DNA from: Actinokineospora sp. NBRC 105648
GTDB lineage: Bacteria; Actinomycetota; Actinomycetes; Mycobacteriales; Pseudonocardiaceae
NCBI RefSeq assembly: GCF_030269645.1
Contig: NZ_BSTR01000024.1
Coordinates: forward strand, 83,460 to 122,401
Length of the DNA stretch: 38,942 nt
Reading direction: 5' to 3'
The notes beneath the pieces were generated by a model. The model was not told the origin of the DNA. It saw only the letters and a program-made list of their open reading frames with translations, and searched no databases. How positions within the stretch are numbered: position 1 is the stretch's first letter; every line of letters begins with the position of its first letter. The position numbers were made by a program, and so were the translations under genes. Of the stretch, positions 26,457 to 33,612 are shown in pieces.

Positions 26457-27458
26457 ATGCGCTCGATCCGTTGCCTGCACGCGGTCGACTCGCACACCGA
26501 GGGCATGCCCACCCGCGTGATCACCGGTGGCGTCGGCGTGGTCCCGGGCGACACCATGGCCGCGCGCCGCGAGTACTTCATGGCCAACCTCGACCACCTG
26601 CGCGAGTTCCTGGTCAACGAGCCGCGCGGGCACCCGGCGATGAGCGGGGCGATCCTGCAGCCGCCCACCCGCCCGGACGCCGACTGGGGCGTGCTCTACA
26701 TCGAGGTCTCCGGCTGCCTGCCGATGTGCGGGCACGGCACGATCGGCGTGGCGACGGTGCTGGTGGAGACCGGGATGGTCGAGGTCACCGAGCCGGAGAC
26801 GGTGGTGCGGCTGGACACCCCGGTGGGCCTGGTGACCGCGCGGGTCGCGGTGCGCGACGGCCGGGCCGAGTCGGTGACGATCGAGAACGTGCCCTCGTTC
26901 GCGCTGGAGCTCGACGCCGCGGTCGAGGTCCCCGGCCTCGGCCGGGTCAGCTACGACATGGCCTACGGCGGCAACTTCTACGCGATCCTGCCGATCAGCG
27001 CCCTGGGCATCCCGTTCGACCGCGCGGCCAAGGACCGGATGCTGTCCGCCGGGCTCTCGATCATGGACGCGATCAACGCGGACAACCGGCCGGTGCACCC
27101 GGAGGACCCGTCGATCTCCGGGTGCAAGCACGTCCAGCTGGTCGCGCCCGGGGTCGACGGCAGCCACTCGCGCAACGCCATGGTGATCCACCCCGGCTGG
27201 TTCGACCGGTCGCCGTGCGGCACCGGTACCTCCGCGCGCTTGGCCCAGTTGCAGGCTCGCGGGGAGCTGGATCTGGGGGAGGACTACGTCAACGAGTCCT
27301 TGCTGGGCACCAGGTTCATCGGCCGCTTAGTGCGTACGGCGTTCGTGGGCGGTGTGCCTGCGGTAGTGCCAACGGTGACCGGTAGAGCGTGGATCACCGG
27401 TACTGCGCAATATCTGCTCGACCCCACCGACCCGTTCCCGAAGGGGTTCGTCCTATGA
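26457..27458 (+). CDS. 4-hydroxyproline 2-epimerase (proline racemase family)
   Basis: 333 residues. The two catalytic cysteines are C91 in MCGHGTIG and C254 in SPCGTGTSA, so both acid/base residues are intact (trans-3-hydroxyproline dehydratases have Thr at the second position). The family motif DSHTEGMPTRVITGG lies near the start. It interconverts trans-4-hydroxy-L-proline and cis-4-hydroxy-D-proline, the first step of the pathway. The ATG follows the upstream stop after 1 nt. Codon 291 is TTA, in a 3' segment (about 27230-27458) with less G/C-biased codons than the first 750 bp. Confidence 0.92.
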   Translation: MRSIRCLHAVDSHTEGMPTRVITGGVGVVPGDTMAARREYFMANLDHLREFLVNEPRGHPAMSGAILQPPTRPDADWGVLYIEVSGCLPMCGHGTIGVATVLVETGMVEVTEPETVVRLDTPVGLVTARVAVRDGRAESVTIENVPSFALELDAAVEVPGLGRVSYDMAYGGNFYAILPISALGIPFDRAAKDRMLSAGLSIMDAINADNRPVHPEDPSISGCKHVQLVAPGVDGSHSRNAMVIHPGWFDRSPCGTGTSARLAQLQARGELDLGEDYVNESLLGTRFIGRLVRTAFVGGVPAVVPTVTGRAWITGTAQYLLDPTDPFPKGFVL

Positions 27459-28741
27459 GGATCGTGTCCACCTCACCGCAGACGCCCGGCGACGTCGTCG
27501 TCGACGTACCACCCGGTGACGTTGCCGCCGCGGTGGCCAAAGCGCGGACCGCGCAACGTGAGTGGGCCGCCACGGGCCCGGCCGTGCGGGCGGCGGCGCT
27601 CGGCGCGATGGCCGACGCGGTCGCCGCGTCCGACCTCGCCGAGTTGGTCGTGCGCGAGGTGGGCAAGCCGATCACCGAGGCGCGGGGCGAGGTAGGCCGG
27701 GCGGTCGCCCTGCTCCGGTACTACGCGCAGCAGGCGTTCGACCCGATCGGGGAGACCTACCCGGGTGGTCTCGCGTTCACCGTGCGCAGACCGCGCGGGG
27801 TGGCCGGACTGGTGACACCGTGGAACTTCCCGGTGGCGATCCCGGTGTGGAAGGCCGCGCCCGCGCTCGCCTTCGGCAACGCCGCCGTCGTCAAGCCCGC
27901 GCCGGACGCCACGGCCTGCGCGCTCCGGCTCGCGGAACTGTTCGACGGGCTGCTCCCGGATGGGTTGTTCGCCGTGGTCCCGGGTGCCGCCGACGAGGGC
28001 GCGGCGCTGGTGGACGCGGTCGACCTGGTGTCGTTCACCGGATCGGGCGCGGTTGGCCGCCGGGTGGCGGTCGCGGCCGCTGAGCGGGGTATCCCGGCGC
28101 AGTGCGAGATGGGCGGTCTCTCGGCCACGATCGTGCTGCCGGACGCGGACCTCGAACGGGCCGCGACCGACATCGCGTACGCGGCGATGGGTTACGCGGG
28201 GCAGAAGTGCACGGCCACCAAGCGGGTCATCGCGGTGGGCCCCGGGTTCGCCGACGCGCTGCACGCCGCGGTCGAGGCGCTGATCGTCGGCGACCCGGCC
28301 GACTCGGCGACCGCGATCGGGCCGGTGATCAGCGCGGCGGCCCGCGAGCGGGTGGTCGAGGCCGGTGGGGTCGGGATCGACGCCGACGGCTGGTTCGTGC
28401 GGCCGACCGTGCACGGCGCGGGCACGCGGCTCGACCGCGAAGAGGTGTTCGGCCCGATCTGCTCGTACACCGAGGTGCCGGACGTGGACACCGCGATCAC
28501 CCTGGCCAACTCGACCGACTACGGCCTCGTCACCGCGCTCTACACCGGCGACCTGGGCGCCGCGCTGTCCTACGTGGAGCGCTGCGCGTCGGGCCTGGTC
28601 AAGGTGAACATGCCGACCGCCGGCGTGGACTTCCACCTGCCGTTCGGCGGCGAGCGGGGGTCCGGGTACGGCGGCAAGGAGCAGGGCAAGGCGGCCGCGG
28701 CGTTCTATACGCTCGGTCGCACGGTGCAAATCACGGCGTAG
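27455..28741 (+). CDS. Aldehyde dehydrogenase, probable 2-oxoglutarate semialdehyde dehydrogenase
   Basis: 428 residues, about 50 shorter than typical family members. Active-site features are intact: N124 in PWNF, E218 in CEMGG and nucleophile C252 in GQKC, plus the EEVFGP motif. Some of the shortfall is internal, between IGPVISAAARERV and DGWFVRPTV, where a region of roughly 25 residues near the oligomerisation/NAD lobe is missing, and some at the N-terminus. It would oxidise 2-oxoglutarate semialdehyde to 2-oxoglutarate, completing the pathway. It overlaps the epimerase by 4 nt. Confidence 0.87.
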   Translation: MRIVSTSPQTPGDVVVDVPPGDVAAAVAKARTAQREWAATGPAVRAAALGAMADAVAASDLAELVVREVGKPITEARGEVGRAVALLRYYAQQAFDPIGETYPGGLAFTVRRPRGVAGLVTPWNFPVAIPVWKAAPALAFGNAAVVKPAPDATACALRLAELFDGLLPDGLFAVVPGAADEGAALVDAVDLVSFTGSGAVGRRVAVAAAERGIPAQCEMGGLSATIVLPDADLERAATDIAYAAMGYAGQKCTATKRVIAVGPGFADALHAAVEALIVGDPADSATAIGPVISAAARERVVEAGGVGIDADGWFVRPTVHGAGTRLDREEVFGPICSYTEVPDVDTAITLANSTDYGLVTALYTGDLGAALSYVERCASGLVKVNMPTAGVDFHLPFGGERGSGYGGKEQGKAAAAFYTLGRTVQITA

Positions 28742-28771
28742 ATCGCCCAACCAGGTGAGAGAGGTACACAC

Positions 28772-30187
28772 ATGAGCGACCGCCCGGCTCGGCGCGACCC
28801 GTCGAAGTTGGTGGAGGCCGAGGGGTTCCGCGAGTTCGTCCGGGACGACTGGGGACCGGCCGACCGCCGGGTCCACGGTGTCGACGGGGCGGCGGAGGCG
28901 GCGGCGGCGCACCGCGCGCGGCTCTCGCACGAGTTCCCCGGCAAGCGCATCGCCCTCGCCGCGGGCCACGCCCCGGTGCGGTCCAACGACTTCGACTACG
29001 AGTTCCGCGCGGACAGCGACTTCGCGTGGCTCACCAGCTGCTACGCCCAGGCAGGCGTGCTGGTCATGACCCCGTCCGGCGGCGGCCACGACGCCACGCT
29101 GTACCTGCGCGAGCCCGCCGGTCCGGCCGAGCCCGACTTCTTCGCCAACGCCCGCGACGGCGAGCTGTGGATCGGCGCGGTGCCGGGCCTGGCCGAGTGG
29201 TCCGCGGCGCTGGGCATCGAGTGCCGCCCGCTGGAGGAGCTGCCCCGCGCGCTGCGCGGCCAGCTGCCGGAGGTGCACGCAGCCAAGGGGGTCGACCCCT
29301 TCCTCGACTCCCTCGTCGGCGCGCACAGCCCCGACCTGCGCACCACGCTGGCCGAGCTGCGCCGGATCAAGGACGACTGGGAGATCGCCCAGCTGCGGGC
29401 CGCCGTGGACGCCACGACGCTCGGGTTCGAGGACGTCGCCCGCGAGCTGGGCACGGCCGTGCGCGGCGGCGGCGAGCGCTGGCTGCAGGGCACCTTCGAC
29501 CGGCGCGCCCGCGCGCTGGGCAACGGCCCCGGCTACCTGTCCATCGTGGCCGCGGCCGAGCACGCCCCGGTGCTGCACTGGACCCGCTGCGACGGCCCGG
29601 TGCCCGAGGACAAGCTGCTGCTGCTCGACGCGGGCGTCGAGGTCAGCACCCTCTACACCGCCGACGTCACCCGCACCTTCCCGGTGTCCGGCGAGTTCAC
29701 CGACGCCGAGCGCCGGGTCTACGACCTGGTCCACGAGGCGCACCTGGCGGGCATGGCCGAGGTGCGGCCCGGCAAGGAGTACCGCGCGTTCCACAACGCG
29801 GCCATGCGGGTCCTCGCCCAGGGCCTGCACGACTGGGGCCTGCTGCCCGGGTCGGTCGACAAGTCGCTGGACCCCAACGGCCAGCACCACCGGCGCTACA
29901 TCGTCTGCGGCATCGGCCACTTCCTGGGCATGGACGTGCACGACTGCGCACGCGCGCGGGCCGAGACGTACCACGAAGGGGTGCTCGAACCGGGCATGGC
30001 GCTCACCGTCGAGCCGGGCCTGTACTTCCACCCCAACGACCTCACCGTGCCGCCGGAGCTGCGCGGGATCGGTGTGCGCATCGAGGACGACCTGGTCGTC
30101 ACGGCCACCGGCGCGGACGTGATCTCCGACGCGCTGCCGATCACCGCCGACGGCATCTCCGAGTGGGTGCGGGCCCATCGGGGGTAG
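28772..30187 (+). CDS. pepP: Xaa-Pro aminopeptidase P (M24B)
   Basis: 471 residues. An N-terminal domain (about 30-175; FRADSDFAWLTSCY is the usual creatinase-type strand) precedes the pita-bread catalytic domain. The five metal ligands are visible: D286 (LLLLDAG), D298 (YTADVTR), H383 (GIGHFLGMDVHD), E414 (LTVEPGLY) and E438 (RIEDD). It releases an N-terminal residue that precedes proline, working in the cytoplasm with two Mn ions. It begins 30 nt after the aldehyde dehydrogenase with its own GAGAGAGG site and no evident promoter, so it probably belongs to the hydroxyproline operon, where it could feed proline- and hydroxyproline-containing peptides into catabolism. Confidence 0.92.
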   Translation: MSDRPARRDPSKLVEAEGFREFVRDDWGPADRRVHGVDGAAEAAAAHRARLSHEFPGKRIALAAGHAPVRSNDFDYEFRADSDFAWLTSCYAQAGVLVMTPSGGGHDATLYLREPAGPAEPDFFANARDGELWIGAVPGLAEWSAALGIECRPLEELPRALRGQLPEVHAAKGVDPFLDSLVGAHSPDLRTTLAELRRIKDDWEIAQLRAAVDATTLGFEDVARELGTAVRGGGERWLQGTFDRRARALGNGPGYLSIVAAAEHAPVLHWTRCDGPVPEDKLLLLDAGVEVSTLYTADVTRTFPVSGEFTDAERRVYDLVHEAHLAGMAEVRPGKEYRAFHNAAMRVLAQGLHDWGLLPGSVDKSLDPNGQHHRRYIVCGIGHFLGMDVHDCARARAETYHEGVLEPGMALTVEPGLYFHPNDLTVPPELRGIGVRIEDDLVVTATGADVISDALPITADGISEWVRAHRG

Positions 30188-30227
30188 CCTCGGTTCCTCT
30201 GTAGACAGGGGAGCGAAGGAGGGCGTC

Positions 30228-30365
30228 GTGACTGATCGCGACGAGCGTACGCAGGGGACCGGGAAGCACGCGGCACCGGAGGGCGCCGAGCGGCACCCGC
30301 TGATCGACCTGTCGCGGGACCCGAACCCGGGTCGCGCCGACCACGCGGCAGCCGAAGAGGACTGA
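30228..30365 (+). CDS. 45-residue hydrophilic peptide at the end of the operon
   Basis: GTG start with a strong GAAGGAGGG site 6 nt upstream. The product is 45 residues, polar, with the only hydrophobic stretch HPLIDLSRDP in the middle and an acidic AAAEED end. No membrane segment, cysteines or known motif. It begins 40 nt after the aminopeptidase and lies just before a 14-bp terminator hairpin, so it is probably the last gene of that transcript. The function is unknown. The ribosome binding site and operon position are the main support. Confidence 0.6.
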   Translation: MTDRDERTQGTGKHAAPEGAERHPLIDLSRDPNPGRADHAAAEED

Positions 30366-30391
30366 CTGCCCGCGCGGCTGTGAGCTGGGCG

Positions 30392-30423
30392 AACGCCGGT
30401 CATCCACAGGGGTGGCCGGCGTT
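30392..30423 (+). terminator. Terminator of the hydroxyproline/aminopeptidase operon
   Basis: 14-bp stem (30392-30405 with 30410-30423, two G-T pairs) and an ACAG tetraloop; arms start AACGCCGG and end CCGGCGTT, followed by TTG. It sits 26 nt after the small peptide stop and just before the next gene's -10-like element. Confidence 0.8.
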
Positions 30424-30451
30424 TGTCGTGCCCGGGGTGCACTATGGGCGC

Positions 30452-31588
30452 ATGCGAACACCTGATCGAGAGACGCGCGGCTCCACGGCCGGTCTGGTGG
30501 CCGTCCTGGCCGCCCGGCTGACCGAGGCCGCCGCCGTCCTCGGTTCCCCGCGCGCGGCCGAGGCCGTGGCCGCGGCGGCCGCCTCGGGGCCCGCCGTCGC
30601 GGGCCAGGCTGCGCTGAACGCGCTCACCCGCTGCCTGGAGCTGCTGTGGCAACGCGGGTGGCTGCCCGCCGAGGCCGTGCGGGCCGTCCCGCGCCCGCTC
30701 AGCGCCTTGGCGTCCGCCGCCGTGGCGCACGCCTGCGCGGGTTTCCCCGCGGCTGGTCTGCACCCGCGCTGGCGAGCCGACCTGGCCGAACTTGGCCCGC
30801 CCCGGCCGTTGTTACCCGGCCCGCTGACCCCGGGGCTGACCAGCGTGGTCGAGCTGGTCGCCGCACTGATGGCCCTGCCCCGGTTACCCCGCACCGCCCC
30901 CGCCCCCGGCGGCTTCACCGGCGCCACCGACCGCGCGGGCGTCGACCGGCGCGTGCTGGAGCGCGTGCGCGGCCTGCTGGCCAAGGCCGAGTCGACCCCG
31001 TTCGCCGCCGAGGCCGAGGCGCTCTCGGCCAAGGCGCAGGAGCTGATGGCCCGCTACGCCTTCGAGCAGGCGGTGCTCACCGCCGACGAGCCGGTCGAGG
31101 CGGCCACCGGCAGGCTCTGGCTCGACGCCCCGTACCAGGGCCCCAAGGCCCAACTGGTCGACGCCGTCGCCACCGCCAACCACTGCCGTGCCGTGTTCTA
31201 CGCGCGCCTGGGGTGCGTGGCCCTGGTCGGGCACGAGACGGACCTGGAGATCGTCCAGGTGCTGGCCGAGTCCCTCTTGGTCCAGTCCGCCCGCGCCCTG
31301 CGCCGCGCCCCCGCGACCGGGCGGTCCTACCGGCACGCCTTTCTGGTCGCCTACGCCCACCGCGTCCAACAACGCCTCACCGAGGCGACGGCCCACGCCC
31401 GCCCCGACTCCACCGCCCTGGTCCCGGTCCTGGCGTCGCGCACCCGGGCCGTCGAGACGAAGTTCGACACCCTGTTCCCCGGCATCCGCACCCGCCGCAC
31501 CACGGTCACCAACCCCACCGGCTGGACCGCGGGCCTGGCCGCCGCCGACCAGGCCGACCTGCACCCCCACCGCGCGGTGGCCAGCTGA
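30452..31588 (+). CDS. DUF2786 domain protein
   Basis: 378 residues. An Ala-rich helical N-terminal part (about 1-155) is followed by the DUF2786 core (about 165-205: VLERVRGLLAKAESTPFAAEAEALSAKAQELMARYAF) and a C-terminal region with LVDAVATANHCRAVFYARLGCVALVGHETDLEIVQ and later RAVETKFDTLFPGIRTRR. The function of this family is unknown; members occur in actinobacteria, phages and other bacteria. The ATG at 30452 has CACTAT ending 6 nt upstream and no Shine-Dalgarno. Two TTA codons (121 and 145). Confidence 0.85.
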   Translation: MRTPDRETRGSTAGLVAVLAARLTEAAAVLGSPRAAEAVAAAAASGPAVAGQAALNALTRCLELLWQRGWLPAEAVRAVPRPLSALASAAVAHACAGFPAAGLHPRWRADLAELGPPRPLLPGPLTPGLTSVVELVAALMALPRLPRTAPAPGGFTGATDRAGVDRRVLERVRGLLAKAESTPFAAEAEALSAKAQELMARYAFEQAVLTADEPVEAATGRLWLDAPYQGPKAQLVDAVATANHCRAVFYARLGCVALVGHETDLEIVQVLAESLLVQSARALRRAPATGRSYRHAFLVAYAHRVQQRLTEATAHARPDSTALVPVLASRTRAVETKFDTLFPGIRTRRTTVTNPTGWTAGLAAADQADLHPHRAVAS

Positions 31589-31616
31589 CCCGCGTTCCGG
31601 CCCGGACAAGCAGAAA

Positions 31617-31640
31617 CGCCGGTCACCTCGGTGACCGGCG
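31617..31640. terminator. Terminator between DUF2786 gene and tRNA-Ser(GGA)
   Basis: 10-bp perfect stem CGCCGGTCAC / GTGACCGGCG with a CTCG loop. Read on the minus strand it is followed by TTTCT, so it probably terminates the tRNA transcript and may also serve the plus-strand gene. Confidence 0.78.
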
Positions 31641-31653
31641 CGATCCGCACTGC

Positions 31654-31743
31654 TGGCGGAGGATGGGGGATTTGAACCCCCGAGGGTTTTAACACCCAAC
31701 ACGATTTCCAATCGTGCGCACTAGGCCACTATGCGAATCCTCC
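31654..31743 (-). tRNA. tRNA-Ser (anticodon GGA)
   Basis: On the minus strand GGAGGAT begins the acceptor stem and ATCCTCC closes it, followed by G and an encoded CCA. The anticodon arm CACGA-TTGGAAA-TCGTG presents GGA, reading UCC (and UCU). A long variable arm (TTGGGTGTTAAAACCCTC) and the T arm GGGGGTTCAAATCCCCC confirm a class II serine tRNA. Confidence 0.97.
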
Positions 31744-31987
31744 GCCGGAGAGCTTACCGGAGGGGGTCCTGACCACCCCGAACGGGTGGTTGCAAGTGGT
31801 CCGAGGTGGCCGCACGAGGGGGAGATGGGCAAGCACAGCGCTCGGTGCTCACACTATTGGAGCGTCTGTTGCATGCCATCTACCAGTGCGAACGCGGACT
31901 GCGCGGCGACCAAGACGGAGGGGGCGCGGGCCGAGGCGGTGGGGCTCTGCGAGGCCCTGTGGACCATGCACGCCGAGCGGTGGCGCA

Positions 31988-32396
31988 AGACAATCAGGTC
32001 GAAGGACCTGTCGCCTGGCTGGGGGAGCGGGAGGAGATCGAACGGCGCAACCCGTTCGACCTGATCGACCCGCCGGACGTCAAGGCCAAGATCACTCCGG
32101 TGTTGAGCGATGAAGACCACGCCGCGCTGCTCGTTGCTGCCGGGGCAAGAGCTTCGAGGACCTGCGCGACCGGGCGATCATCCTGCTGTTCATCGACACC
32201 GGGATGCGGGTCAGCGAGTTGCACTCCCTGCGTGTCGAGGGGGATCAACCTCAAGACGAAGACGCTGCACGTGCTCGGTAAGGGCGGTGAAGTCCGGGTC
32301 GTGCGGTTCGGCAACGAGACCGGTCTCGCCCTGGCTCGCTACATCAAGGCCCAGGCCCTGCACACGCTGGCCGACTCCCCATCGCTGCGGCTAGCT
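31988..32396 (+). pseudogene. Tyrosine-recombinase (phage/ICE integrase) remnant
   Basis: Three frame segments join into one integrase-like sequence: ERRNPFDLIDPPDVKAKITPVLSDEDHAALLVAA, then after a shift near 32138-32146 GKSFEDLRDRAIILLFIDTGMRVSELHSLRVEG, then after a second shift near 32238 (one extra G in a GGGG run) INLKTKTLHVLGKGGEVRVVRFGNETGLALARYIKAQ. The middle piece carries the box I arginine (TGMR). Homology stops near LADSPSLRL, so the box II HxxR and the catalytic tyrosine are absent. The core-binding half upstream is also unrecognisable. It is a decayed integrase, not functional. Confidence 0.8.
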
Positions 32397-33191
32397 GCAT
32401 GGTCCCGTACGCGCTGCGTGCCGCGCGTACGGGTGATCCGGGTACCCGGAACCAGTAAGCCGGCAGGGGCGCAGCGCTCTCGTGGCGGCATGAGGGGCAT
32501 CGCCGCAGGTGAGGCAGCCTGCGTCGCTCGGTCAAGTAAATCTGTGCCCGCTGGAGTAGACATCCGGATGCGGGTGTGTGTAGTGTTCTCCTCGTCGAGA
32601 GAAGAACGGTGACACGGGAGATGACGAACTACCCGTGGGATGTAGAGCAAGACGGTCGGACATGTCGGGGCCAATCGGTGAATGGGGCTCCTCGGCAGTG
32701 GACCAAGGGTCGATCGGCAGGTAGTGACCGGAGAAGCGATCCCGGTGCCGGCGACTGAGCGGTGAAGCAGTTCGAGTGGTGAAGCAATTGCGGTAAACAA
32801 TGCATGTGCAGTACGGCAAGTGTGAGCGCAGTAGAGATAGTGCGGTATGGCCGGGTGTGTCGGAGCCGAGCGGTGGACAGGGCTCCAGACAGGCGGCCGG
32901 AGATGGTCGGTGAGGTGATTCCGGCATGTGCATCAGGACCGGTGCCGATCATCACGTGATAACGCAAGTGCATGTCGCAGTGATCAGAGGAGAAGGGAAG
33001 GGTTGCACGCCATCGGATCGCCCGGACTCGGCTGAACTCGGCCGGACGGGTACCGCGGTTCCATCTGAACGAGAGGTGGTCTTCGGTCACGCACACGCGA
33101 TCCCCGCGATTCCCGCTTGTAGTGCGGGTCATGCGGATAGAGGAAGCCGGTCTCACGGCCGGCTAGGTGGAAGTGGAATCCAACAACCCCC
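32397..33191. other. 795 bp without a recognisable gene, atypical composition
   Basis: No frame gives a known domain or the G/C third-position bias of neighbouring genes. Base composition looks lower in GC and the plus strand is purine-rich, with frequent GTG, GAG and GTAG. Minus-strand open frames are rich in Ser, His, Pro and Arg and look accidental. It contains the 17-bp-spaced direct repeat at 32761 and a perfect palindrome ATCACGTGAT near 32950, and ends in the strong hairpin at 33192. It may be remnant mobile-element DNA or encode an RNA. Confidence 0.5.
32761..32786 (+). repeat. Direct repeat GGTGAAGCA, two copies
   Basis: GGTGAAGCA occurs at 32761-32769 and 32778-32786, a 17-bp period, followed by AT-richer sequence (CAATTG, GGTAAACAATGCATG). 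This could be integrase arm-binding or iteron-like sequence left from the element, but with two copies this is weak. Confidence 0.3.
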
Positions 33192-33222
33192 GGGGCCCCG
33201 GCGCAGACTGCGCCGGGGCCCC
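33192..33222 (+). terminator. Strong GC hairpin directly upstream of the MerR gene
   Basis: 14-bp perfect stem (33192-33205 and 33209-33222) with a GAC loop; arms GGGGCCCCGGCGCA and its complement. It ends 18 nt before the MerR start codon, so it either terminates a transcript arriving from the non-coding region or folds in the MerR leader. Confidence 0.75.
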
Positions 33223-33240
33223 TCGTGATGCGGAGGCGCG

Positions 33241-33612
33241 ATGACCCCAGAGGAGAATAACGAACCACGGGTGCCGGAGGCGCAGACCTCGGCCGAGAGG
33301 TTCGATGATGACGACTACCCCGCCTACACCATGGGCCGGGCCGCGGAGATGCTCGGCACGACGGCCGGGTTCCTGCGCAGCCTCGACGAGGCGAACCTGA
33401 TCGAACCGCAGCGCTCCGCGGGCGGACACCGCCGCTACTCCCGCAACCAACTGCGCTTGGCCGCCCGCGTGAGGGAACTGGTCGACCAGGGCACCGGACT
33501 GGACGCGGCCTGCCGCATCGTCACCCTGGAGGACCAACTCCAGGAAGCCAGGGACACCCACAGGCCACAGCACCCGCCGGGCGAGCCCTACCCGCCACTG
33601 CGCGGTGTGTGA
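33241..33612 (+). CDS. MerR-family (HspR/BldC-like) DNA-binding protein
   Basis: 123 residues. After an acidic N-terminus, residues about 28-75 form the MerR winged helix: YTMGRAAEMLGTTAGFLRSLDEANLIEPQRSAGGHRRYSRNQL. It closely resembles HspR-type regulators, including the SAGGHRRYS wing. A short following helix (RELVDQGTGLDAACRIVTLEDQL) could dimerise; no ligand domain is present. GCGGAGG precedes the ATG by 4 nt. The strong hairpin at 33192-33222 ends 18 nt upstream. It stands alone between gene-poor regions, so targets cannot be inferred. Confidence 0.85.
   Translation: MTPEENNEPRVPEAQTSAERFDDDDYPAYTMGRAAEMLGTTAGFLRSLDEANLIEPQRSAGGHRRYSRNQLRLAARVRELVDQGTGLDAACRIVTLEDQLQEARDTHRPQHPPGEPYPPLRGV

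Noticed and set aside
27473..30763. Minus-strand open frame of about 1,100 codons
   Set aside because: It is antisense to the aldehyde dehydrogenase, aminopeptidase and neighbouring genes, whose motifs are intact. Long antisense frames are expected when third positions are nearly all G or C.
31654..31743. tRNA-Ser(GGA) as the attachment site of the integrase element
   Set aside because: The integrase remnant lies on the 5' side and I see no duplicated 3' tRNA segment nearby, so I do not annotate an att site.
32532..32933. Minus-strand frame of 133 codons in the gene-free segment
   Set aside because: Ser/His/Pro/Arg-rich composition, no ribosome binding site, no G/C third-position bias and no recognisable motif.
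32560..33190. Possible group II intron or other named large ribozyme
   Set aside because: I looked for a GTGYG-type 5' end and a domain V hairpin and found no convincing match; no reverse-transcriptase frame is present.
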